64,000 nt of DNA. Origin: Brachionus manjavacas (lineage: Eukaryota; Rotifera; Eurotatoria; Ploima; Brachionidae). A program made the position numbers and the translations under genes. The notes beneath the pieces were generated by a model. It saw only the letters and a program-made list of their open reading frames with translations. It did no database searches and was not told the DNA's origin. The stretch spans positions 4,030,001 through 4,094,000 of the forward strand of contig JAHQIY010000003.1 of the NCBI GenBank assembly GCA_019054805.1. The letters are read 5' to 3'. Shown one piece after another: positions 30,982 to 42,900 of the stretch. How positions within the stretch are numbered: position 1 is the stretch's first letter; every line of letters begins with the position of its first letter.

Positions 30982-33900
30982 CTTAAATTAAAATATTAAA
31001 AACAATTATAAAAAATATTTCATTCAAAATATAAACTAATTTTTTTTAAATTTTTTATGTAAAATTTTTAGAAACTAAAATTAAGCAATCATTGTAAGTA
31101 AACATTTTCAGAGTTAAATAAAATTCAACTACTGAATATGAAACTTTTATTTTAAATAATCTTCAACTAAAATTCAAGTATTCAATATCTTGCATATGCA
31201 TAAAATTGTTTTCTATTAAAAAAATATGGCTGATATTCTTAAATAGACTTATTTATTAAAAAATAGGTAAAATTTTAATTTGAAAGAAACAAAATAAATA
31301 TAAAATAAAATCTTCAGTGTGACAATACACTTCTAATATCTAAAAATCATTCAACGCTGTGAAATTCGGTACAAAACAAATAAATATATCCTTTTTGAAA
31401 AACTAGAATTAAGATTAAAAATTTTTTTCTATTTTATTTTGATAATTATAACTAATTACTTTAGTCTTCTTTAGATTTTTTGTAAATTTACGTAAAACGA
31501 TTCCGATTTTTGGCGCTGGGTTAAAAAATAAAATATTAAAATTAATTTTGTAATAATTTAATATTATTTTTATTATTTAATTTAAAATCTTAATTATAGA
31601 GCCAGCTTTACAATAGAAATTTTCAAATAAAATAATTAGTTTTATTTTCATTAATTAGAATTTAATTAGAATTAATGAAAATTTTCTAGAATTATCTTCT
31701 TTTGCGATTTATTTATCAAGTAGACTTACTTAACACGAGCAGTTTAATTTATATAACATCTACTCAAAGCATTGTAAAAATTAGGAAAATTAGGTTGAAA
31801 TCAGAGCAAATAATAGACAACAAAAGAAGAGACCTAATTAAAAAAAATATCATCAATGATTTAATTTAAAAAAAAAAGAACTGATAAAAAAATAAATTTT
31901 TAATTCTAAATTTTGTAAAGATCTTTTTTTTTTGCATTTTCTACTAAGTTTAATTTTTTTATTCGATGCAAAAAAATAATTTAAAAATCAAGATTTTAAA
32001 TAAAAAAATAAATAAATAAATTGTTATAAAATAATAGTTTGATTTTTAACCCAACACCAGGGCTAATGCATGCTCTAAAATTTAGTATTTAAGTTTTAGT
32101 GCACGAAACTGCTCGCAAGGGTTTAAAGTAAATTTTTTAAATTTTGAATTATTTTTGCATTCTTTGTTAGCTGAAAAAAAATTAAAAACTTAATTTTCTC
32201 ACACTTTAAGACTGTTTATTAAATCTATAAGTAATGCTCTTTTGACTTTTTTTGCTGTGCTTTAATTTCCATTTTTTTTAGTTTATTAATTTAATGAACT
32301 TGAAATAAGCATGTTGTTCCTAATAAAAAATCAGAATTTTTCAGCAACTAAATTGTTAACACCCATAGCACCTTTCCTATTTCCAAGTTCACTTACATCT
32401 AAATCGAATAAACTAATTACCATTGTACAAAACCGAATGATTTTTTAAAGTATTCGGGATGGATTGCGCCAAACTTTCGTTATTATTCATGTTTCCATTT
32501 TGATTGCTAGTGTTGACCGAGGAATTGAGCGAATTGGGCGAGTGGAGAATGGACGACGAGGATGAAGAAGATGAAGAGAGAGAAGAGGATTTGACTTGGG
32601 CTTGTATATTAGGCAATTGGTGAGCTGTCGTTGGTGAAATGTTCGATTTATTGAGAGTAGGGCTTGATGGAACTTTTATGGAAACATTTTCTTTGGCTAG
32701 TCCAAATTCCTCGAGGCCTCGAACCACATGTCTGAAATTAGTCGGTGCCGAAATTTCGTTTTTTGTTATTTGTCTCATGCCGCTTGAAGATTGGGACTTT
32801 TTTGGTGGCGGATGATAATTTTGGTTGAAAGAACTGGCTTCATTAAGAGAAATGTTAACTAGACGGCTTGTGCCGGATAATGGTGGCAGTCCATTGGAGT
32901 TGTCCGAAGACATCAGACTTTTGCTTTCATTTGGACCAATGTGCTGAATGTGCTGGAAGTTAATTGGACCAGAGATGAGCGATTTTCGCGAGTTGGCACA
33001 AGTTGACGCACTTGAGCTCGAATAGTTCAATGCAGTTGAACCTTGGTGTCCTGTATGGTTCAGAGTGTTATTGTTCAGAGTTGTATTTGCCAAAGACAGA
33101 TAAGTTTCTTCGCTACGATTCAGTGAGCTTTTGCGAAATTTACTCTTAATTAATGATCGATTTCGAGGTGCTATAGATATTATGTCATCTTTTAATTTAA
33201 TCAGCATTAATCAATTATTATTATTTAATGAGCTATTGGTGATTATTTAGCTTACCTTCACCTATATGCTTGAAGTGTATTAAACTAGTGGCATCTTGTG
33301 ATTCAACTGATATGCATAAAGAACCGGATCTATCAAGTGGTTTTGTCTACGAAGACAATTAGTAAAAAAATCTTTTAAATTAATTTTATACTTTTGAAAA
33401 TTGTAAAATTTGAATCCATTCTCCTTTAGCTACATTGAAAACGTCTATTCCGCGTTCACAAAAACACATTAGGTACGGGTCTTTGTAAGCTACATGCAAT
33501 GGCCTACTAGGCCACATTATCTCCTCCATTCGATTTCGGCGTCCATTAATATTTACATAAACTCCTAGATCTAGATTGAAAATTTTTAGTTGAAATTTTT
33601 TAAAAATTTTTTAAAATTTGATCTAAAACGTAAGCACATGGTTTGCTGAATAAATGATATTTAAATTGCTATTCAATTTTCTGTATCAAAGTTTTTACAT
33701 CTTTATGTCATTATATTTTATGTTATGTTTTAACTTTACAAAAATGACATTGCTGATTTTCTAAATAAATAAAAAGGTTACATTGCTGCTTCTTTTTATA
33801 TTTTTATTTAGACATGATAAACAATCAAATTTTCTTTTTAGATTTTTAAAGGAAAATAATTTTAAATAAATATTTTTTAGAGTTGTTTAAAAGTCACATT

Positions 33901-36900
33901 TCTCTAGTCAATCCCAATTCTTAACTTTTATTTTTTTTTAGAAAGTCTTAGTGAAAGACTTAAATTTTAGTAAACTCGACTTTAATTTCGGACTTTGAAG
34001 AACTTTGATATTTTTTAATAAAAAAACTCAAATTTTCAAACTTGATTAATTTTAAATCATTTTTGTCTTTTTACTTGATTGTTTAGTAAAAGTATTTATT
34101 ATGTGACCGATTGTTCTATTTCAATTCTTATAAACATTTAAGTTGACCAGATTTTCAAAGTACCAAAGGTTCAAGACTCACTCAAGGAGAAAAATCTTTC
34201 AAATGTCTCTACATGGGCGGCATGTTTAACCCCTATCATCATAAAAAAGGAGACCGGTTCTGACTGTAGTAATAATTGCGGTGAGAAGATCAACTTGATG
34301 CAGTTACCTCTGGTTCGGATCGGAGCTGTCGTTCTGGAAAGAAGATGAGCAATTATCCGTCAGGATAGAATTATTAAAGAGGAATAATTTTTAGATACCG
34401 CTGTTTTAATAAACTTCACTTTAATATAATAAGCTTGCTTTATTTTAATAAAAACTCATCTAAATTAATTAAAAGTACATCTAAATGAAAATTTAGTAAA
34501 AAAAAATTTTTTTTATTTTTATGGGCTGCATCTACAGCGGTTCTAATATAATCGTAACTCAAAAGGCTCGGCCACGGCCATTTCAGAGGTGCAGGTCCAA
34601 ACGACCTAGTCGGCCGTCCACCTGAATGCTAAAATTGATTCTTATTTAACAATAACATCATGGTTTAAGAGCAAAATTATAAATGGTCAATTTTTAAATG
34701 TTAAAATTAGCTTTGCTTAAATAAAAGAAATTTTTTAATACGATTTTGGCATTCAAGTGGACGGATCTGGCGCGCCGGACCGCAAAAATGGCCGGGACCG
34801 TTCGCGTTACGATTTTATTAGAACCGCTGTAGATGCAACTCAAAAAAAGGTATAGATGAGTTGCATTAACCTAATTTTTCCGAGAATACATTTTGATGCA
34901 TCCTCAGATACATGCCAAAAATGAGGTTAATGGGACTCATATTTACCCAAAAAAATGATAATTTTTTTTTTATTTATCAAATTAGATATTCTTTATTAAA
35001 TTATATGTAGTTTTTTTTAAATAGATTTAACTTTGATAAATTAGATTTCTTTTATAATATTTAGCGAAGAAAATGAACTTAATGATCAATTCTTGGTACC
35101 CAAAATGATCAAAACAAGTTTTAATTATGAAATAAATTGGGTTTTCTTAATAAAATTAATTAATAGCTTGATTTTTGGATTTGACATACTTTCTTAAATC
35201 TAAAGGCAAACTCTGAAGAACATAAGGTTAGAGTCTTTTTAATAGATTAGTCTTATTTTCAATTTAGGGGTTTATTTTTATTAAATTAGCGGTGAAGAAA
35301 TTATGGGACAAATACATTTCATAATTAAAACCTGGTTTAATCATTTTAAGCATCAAAAATTGATCATTAACTTCAAAATACCCACAAACTTCATTTTGCC
35401 GCCACAATACTTTGAATGTTGCACTATAATGCATTTATAGAACTAATTTTAAACCTTTTAAAAAAGCTATCCAATTTTTTTACATTTTTTTCTGTTCTTT
35501 TTATCATTTTGTACTGAATTTCACAAAACCTTCCATGTAGCTAATTTGGCCGCCACATTAACTGCTTGGGACGGCAAAAAATTCATGTGGCCGCCATTTT
35601 AACTGCTTGGGACGGCAAAAAATTCATGTGGCCGCCATTTTAACTGCTTGGGACGGCAAAAAATTCATGTGGCCGCCATTTTAACTGCTTGGGACGGCAA
35701 AAAATTCATGTGGCCGCCATTTTAACTGCTTGGGACGGCAAAAAATTCATGTGACCGCCACATTAGCAAAATAACTAAAATAAAACCCAAAACTTACTTT
35801 CAAAAACGAGTAGATACTCTTCGTTGGTGATTTGAACGGCCAAGAGTGCATTGATGGGATTTTGTGCCAGAAAATGAAGCGACGCATCCTTATCCGGCTG
35901 ATTTAGAGCAATGGGCGCACTTTCTTGAGCAATTGAATAGAGCGCAAACTCGGACTGAAAGCCGATGCACAGCTGACTGTTGATTATCTGAATGGTCTGG
36001 ACATTCATGGTGAGCTCGATTTCGCGCAGCTTTTTCACCTTGGGTCTCGTCGAAAGACAACTAATCTCGTAGATGAGCACACACTTTTTGACCGCTACAC
36101 ACATCAGCGTGCTGACGGCCGACGAGTACGACGAGCCCGACGACGATACAGAGCTGGACGTGGCCGTCGACGAACTGCTCAGCGTCTGTTCGCCGCTCAC
36201 CAATTTGCCCAAGCAGAACATGCTGCAGCCTTTGGTCTCCTCTATCTTCACCACTTCCACGCTCAAATTGTCCACAATCATTGCCGGAAAGAGAAAAATC
36301 TGGTGATGCTTGCCCGATATGGCCACTATCAAATTGGCCGCTCGGCACACGTCAATCGAAAAAGTCTTTTTGTCATGAAACCTGGATATGGTGCAGTCGC
36401 CTTTGAGGTCAATTTTTTCGATGCCCTCGTCGCTGGCGATCAGCAGCCTCTCGTTGTCGAACACACATGCCGCGTTCACATTGCGGATGGTGCTCGCGTC
36501 GCATATCTCGCGCGCCTCTATTTTGTTTATGTTGGAGATGTGCGGGTCCGAGGACAACTTGGCCGCCTGGACCAGTCGCTCGTTCAGCTCTTTCAGCACA
36601 CTGATCCAGTAGGAGCGGTCTTTTTCGTCTTTGGCGCAGAACAAAAACTTCTGGCGACACGGCGGCGCCTTCAGCTTGGACACGCTGGTTATGAATATGC
36701 AAGGCAAGTCGCGTTTGTTCGCGTGGATCACGTCCGACTCGGACACAGTGTCCACGCAGAAGAGCGGATCGCGAATGTCAATGATCAGCACCGGGTTCAG
36801 ACTGGGCTTTTGGTCGACCAGAGGACACACAAAGAGACGAGCATCGGACAAGAACACGTAGTGCTCCATCCAGCCTTTTTTGACGCCGCCAACTTTGGGA

Positions 36901-39900
36901 ATTTTCAAGTGGCCCTGCATGAGGGTGCCGATGCCGCGCGCAAAATCAACGCCCTTTAGTTTCACGCGTTGATTTATGCTGAGCGGACAGTTGGACGGCA
37001 AATTTTGCCTGCACTTTGGATGGCACTTGAAGCCGCAGTCTTTGCGCTTGCAGCGTATGCCCTGTCTGGTAATGCCGTACATGATCGCACAGCAGTACTC
37101 GCACCGCTCAATCGTGCGAAACGAAATAACTTCGAATTTGTGCTCGCTGACCGGCTCGCTGTGCGAGATGTGCGTGCACGAGGAAGTGGTCGACGCTGAC
37201 CGCTCACTGCCCGCTTGAGTGTCCACCTTTTCCTCGGCGTTTGCCTTGGGCTCGTTGATTGTTTCACTCGAGTAGTAGGAGCCTGTCATGTTGGTTGCGT
37301 GAGATTTTTGGTCGATGGTGGCTGCCGTGGTCTTGTGCATCTGGACCTCGTCCCTAAGCTCCTTGATTTCGTGCTGGTAATTGGCAATTTCCACGCGCAT
37401 CTCCTCTATCTGGCCTTGCAGCTCGTGGATTTTTGTGTGCTTGTGGTCAAGCTCCTGCTTCAGCTGGGTGTTCTCCTCGGCGTACTGCTGCTTGACTTGG
37501 ATCTCCTTTTTGAGCGTGACTTGCAGGTTCAGGACGTTGATGCGGTCGCGTTTTTCCGAGCACCGGTTCTTCCAGCCGGCCGGGTTGGCCGCCTGGCCGC
37601 TGCTGCTGCCGCTGCCCGTTGTCTGCATCTTCAGGTTGTCGACTTCTTCGATTAGTTTGGAGGCCAGAGAGCGCAGGTGGCCGCGCACAGTCTTCTCGTC
37701 GTTCAGCATGGTCAATATTTCGTTCATTTGAAGGTCGTATTTGTTCATGGCTTGTTTGGTCTCGTTAAATTGGTTCATTTCTTCCTCTAATGAGTGCTTT
37801 TCCAATTGAAGCCGGTTGATCATGTTGTTAAGCTTAAAACAAATAGTTTTGGGTCATTTTTGAAAAGGATTTGACCAGATAGGAAGCTCTTAAATCGTGA
37901 TGAACAAAGCAAAGGATTTTTTGTTTTTTTTTTATTGAGGATTTATTAAAATAAAGATTTTGTTTATTGATGGATTGAAATTATTTTGCTTATTTTTTCC
38001 TCTTAAATTAGTTAGTCTAATAGACCGAGAGAAAATGTCAAATTGACCATCAAGTTTCGTGACGGTTTCAAAAGAAAAGAAACTACATTAAGAGTTCGTT
38101 TTTTGTTTTATGGGGAAGAAAATTATTTTGAATTTAAAAAAATATAAAATGAATTTTTTTTTCTTTCAATATCTGCTATCAATTTTTATCTATGCTTGAA
38201 TTTTAAAATTTGAAAATAACTGGTATTTAGAAAAGCGCTCAATAAAACACTTAGAGAAAAATAAAATTTTTTAAATAATTGGTATTGTTTTATTTTTTTT
38301 TTTGAAAGTCAATTTAATTACTTAATAATCACGGATCTAAATTTTAATGACTCTTGATTATTTTTCAAGCACTCAAGTGGACATCTTGACCTTATTTTTT
38401 AAATCCAAAAATAAGCAAACTGATTAATATCTAATCACAAATCGATCACTAGAAAGATTGCTAAAAAGAAAATCTATTCTCATGATTTAAAATTACTGGA
38501 ATTAAGAAAAATTAATTTATTTTATTTTGAACGCTAATAGAACAAAATAAAAAGTAGCAGAACTATCATTGCTGGGTGAGGATTATAAACAAATAAAAAA
38601 GTGACTCTTTTTAAATTTTTTTTCATTTATTTTCCCAACTTCTTCTATTTCTAAACAATACTTTGATCATTATTTTTGTCTCTCATCTTCTCATTAATAA
38701 ATGAACAAAACTTACTTCAATTTTAAAATATTTTAAAACTATTTTAATTATATTATTTTATTTTTTTTACCTGCAGGAGCTTATGCTCGAATATAAAAAC
38801 AAATAAATAATAATGATAATAATAAATTAAATATTGAGAATTAAAAAAAACTTAATAACTTTCAAGAGTTATTGACTAGTAACATTCCACAATGATAATT
38901 GACAAGAGTCTTGAAATTTTTTTGACTCAATTTTATAAATAAAAATCAATTTATGTAATTTTCACATTTCAATAAATTTATTCTTCATTTTTAATTTTTC
39001 ATCTTTTTATTTGTTTTCAATCCTCTTCCATCATTGTTTTATAAATTAAAATAGCCTTGTTCAATTTAAGTTTCTTTAATTATATATTAAATTATAAATT
39101 GTAGACAGCATCAAGTTGTTTTGTATTTTTAAAAATTTTAGATTACGTTTAACTAGATTAAATAAAAACAAAAAAAAATTCAAGTTAAAAATTAAAAATT
39201 TTAAAGAGAATAAATATTTAAAAAATTTTTCAAACATCTGAAGCTAGAAATCAAACTAAAAATGCTTCCAAATGTTTTAGCAAGAGCGACTCCTAACTAA
39301 AAAAAATTTATCGGTAATTGAGAATCAAAATTAACTATTGATGGTAATCTAAGGATGCTATATTTAAGTAATATAGGAAAAAAAAGTTCAAAAAAAAGAT
39401 TTCTTTGGAAAACGGTGTGCAGTTTTACACTTAAAAAATGAACAAAACAATATACTTTTGAAATGGGTCGGATAAAGTTAGCTAAATTTTTTATTAGCAA
39501 TTTAAAAATTTTACTACTAATTCGAATTGTTTTTGGAACTATAATAGAGCATAGAGTCAAGAGAAAATTGCAAAATGATAATTAGATTTTTGAAGAAGTT
39601 GTAGTAAATAAAGTTAAATTTGTTAAAAAAAAAACAAATTTTTTATATTTAAGTTCAACATATCCAAAAACTCAGCCTTTTCTCTGAAATGAGCACACCA
39701 TAAAAGGCTAAAAAAATTATTTGTTAAATCATTTCTATTTTTTAAAAATTTGTGATCAAATATTAATTATGTAATGAATATATAGTTTTGGTGATCATTT
39801 TGAAAATTATGTGATCACTTGAAATTTTTTGTGGTCAATTTAAAATGTGATCCTGTGATGATCTCACATATTATGTGATCAACTGATTACATACACTATG

Positions 39901-42900
39901 AGACTCACATGAGTTTGTTTGCAAGATTGTACGGTTAGTTATTTTAATTTAAGAAAAAAAAAATTTAGGCTTTTTACTTGTAAAACTAAACCAAGTTAAA
40001 ATTTTTCTTAAAAATTCATAAAAAGTTGTATCGATTCCTATTAAAAAAAAACCTTAAAAAATTTTATTTATTTTTTTACAATCATTTAAAAACTCTCGAT
40101 TTAATCATCAACGATTTAATAAAACTGAAAAATAAAATAATAAATACCTTTTCATTCTCTTCTAGATGCTTATTCATTTCGTTTTTTAAAAGAAATATTT
40201 CTTTGTCTTTGTGTTGGACGGTTTCTTTAATTTGTTCTTCGTATTTGTGAATACTCTCTTTGAGTTGAGACGAATTTCGGTCTTTTAAACTTTGAATTTC
40301 ATTTAAAAAATTTGAATTAGTCTCCCTAAGCTGACTGATCTCATTTTCACAAATTTCTAAATTCGATTTTACTAAATTAAGATCTAAGCTCAATTGATTG
40401 TTCAACTCGGCTAAATTGGACTCCTTGCCGGTTTTGTCCAGGCCAGACTCGTCAGACAACTGTTTCATATAATCAATTTTTTCATTCTCCATATTGGCTA
40501 CCACTTCATTCAAATTTTGAAGTTTTTGCCTCAAATCTTCAATTAGTCGATCTTTTTTTTCCGAATCATGCCTTGAATCCTCAAGTTCTTTTTTAACATT
40601 CAAAATTTCATCCTCTCTATTCATCGATTCGTTTTGTAACTTTACATTTTTAGATCTCAACTCATTAAATTTTTCATTTAAATCAGTAAACTCTTGAACG
40701 ACTAGTTTTCGTTGCTGCTGAGCATCCTGCAAATCTTTAGCTTGAGTGGTCACACGTTCTTTCAAGTCAGCTACTTGCATGGTCAATTGCTCTTTTTCTA
40801 TTTTAAGCGCCCGTACTGTTCTCTCCAAATGCTTGTTTTTATTTCTTTCTTCGACCTCGCATTGTTTCGTTGAATCGTACAAATTGCTAATTTCGTTGAG
40901 CTGTGAGGTCAATTGGGCAATTTTGGATTCCGATTCGGTGTTCGAATCGACCTGGTCAAGTGGCTTTATTTCTTTGAACCTACTTTGCAATTCTTGCTTT
41001 TCAGATTCTAATTTTGTAATTTTGGATTCATATTCACCGATTAGTGTAGTCGAATTGGAGTCAATATGAAGTGATTCGGTCGTTTTGGTTATGGTAATGG
41101 ATGCCATGTCTGCATTGAACCCGTCATGGCTATTTAGTTTTTCAAAGTTTATGTAATTGATCATAGAATGACAATCGTTTAGAATGCTATTTTTGGTGTA
41201 TGTATAGCCAATGAATGGCAGATGATACCCTTTGAATGCGGCGTTTTTGTTAGGTGGCAGGGTTTCCTAAAATTAAAAGAAGGTAAATTTAGCAATTTTT
41301 TCCTTTGACACATCAGATCAGATTTGGAGACAAACAAATGCAGACTTGGAGACAAATGGAAAAATTAATGTTAATTTTAATCTTAGAATAATTTTATTTT
41401 TGCTTCACTAAAAATTTTAGTTTGAAAGATTTTTTCAAGATTTTATTATTCTATAGAACTTAAATTAATTTTTAAAAATTTTAAAATTTTTCTTTTTATT
41501 TATTATTTGGTTAGCTTTAAAATTTAAATCTATTGTGTCATTTTGAATAATTTTTTATTGAAAATTAAATTTAGCAACCTTGTCCTTAAAAAAATTAATC
41601 ATCTCTAAATTTTGTACTTTAATCGTTAATTTTAATGCTACATTAAAGATATACGATCAACTATAATAACTGACTTAATTGATATTTTTTTTTCAAAAAT
41701 ACCATCTTTATTCTTTGTCAAAATTAAAAGTAAGTAAGTTTATTATTTTAAGCAAGTTTTAAATTTATTTACTGATGCAAATTTTTTAAAATATCAATAG
41801 TCACAATTATTTAACCTATAATCATTGAAATATAATTAAATCTTGATTTATTCAAATAAAATTTCCAATTTTAAGTCCCATAAATGGTCATTGTAAATTT
41901 TTAAAATAATAATTGAAATACGATAATAAATTAAATTAAATTTTTTAAATCACTATCCTAATTTCGATTCAGATAATTTTTCTTTATTTTTTAAAATTTT
42001 TTAGGTTCTGTTGTATTTTTTGGTGCCTTATGTTGGTTTTATTGTCCAAGTAAATGATTTTTATGTGTCGATTGAATTGAATACATCCAAAGAATGATTA
42101 AAATAATATTTTCTGTTACCATTTTTCGATAGCCAAATAATTGCGTCAGGATTTGAAACTCTCAATTCTTTTTCAAAATTAGTGAATTATTTTAAAATTT
42201 CACTGATTTAATACTGCGCTACTAAAATAGACTATTTAAAAAAAAATTTAATTTTCTACTCAATTTGCGGTATAGTATCGCAGTATTTTTTCACAGAAAT
42301 TCAAGCGGAAATGCTTCATTTTTTTCAAAAAAATTTAACTTTTACCGCGCTCTTAAATTTGAAACATGATTTTGGCGCTTCAGCTTAAGTTAAGAATGTT
42401 TTAACATGGGCGAAATCGTAATTTTATTGCCTGCGTCAAAATCGTAATTCAAATTATGAGACTGTCATCGAACGAGAGAAAACAGTATAATGCTTCAAAA
42501 TTACATTGAAGAATATTTGTAAAAGATAAATTTAGAAGATGCAGTAAATGCAATAGCTGATACAATTATTTAGTTTTCTTTTATGAATTGTTTTTTTTTC
42601 TCCCAAAAACCTTCATGCTCATATCATCTGGACTCTTTCTTAATTATTTAATTTAAAATATTTTAAATTTCAGAAGTATAATTTTAATGAAGTATGCTTT
42701 TCATGTTAGGTAAATTCAAAAAAAATAAAACTATATTAACTAGTTGATAAAATCGATTTTTAAATTTAAATGTATTAACTATTTTTTGGAGGATTATTTT
42801 GAAATTTTCTATTTGAAAAGTTTTAAAAGAAATTCCAAATAAGTAATAAAATGAAAAGATTGATCTTTTCTGACAATATTTTTAAAATATAAAAATTCAA

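Larger units (their letters stand above)
33571..35797. other. MRCK: MRCK intron 4: cluster of inverted repeats and a minisatellite
   Basis: Contains an hAT-like MITE arm (33879-34010), a GC-richer inverted-repeat element (34527-34837), a small hairpin (34855-34940), a half copy of the three-member inverted-repeat family (35408-35532) and a 41-bp minisatellite (35548-35767). No ORF. Confidence 0.7.

Noticed and set aside
35548-35767. CRISPR-like array
   Set aside because: The units are directly adjacent with no variable spacers, in a eukaryotic intron. It is a minisatellite.
36061-37731. Many long open frames on both strands across MRCK exon 4, including a 218-codon plus-strand frame at 36303-36959
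   Set aside because: They are shadows of a GC-rich exon. The minus-strand frame has clear C1, PH and CNH domains; the others show only Arg/Ala/Val-rich noise.
39297-39560. 87-codon frame in MRCK intron 3
   Set aside because: Hydrophobic low-complexity residues, no domain, no splice context.
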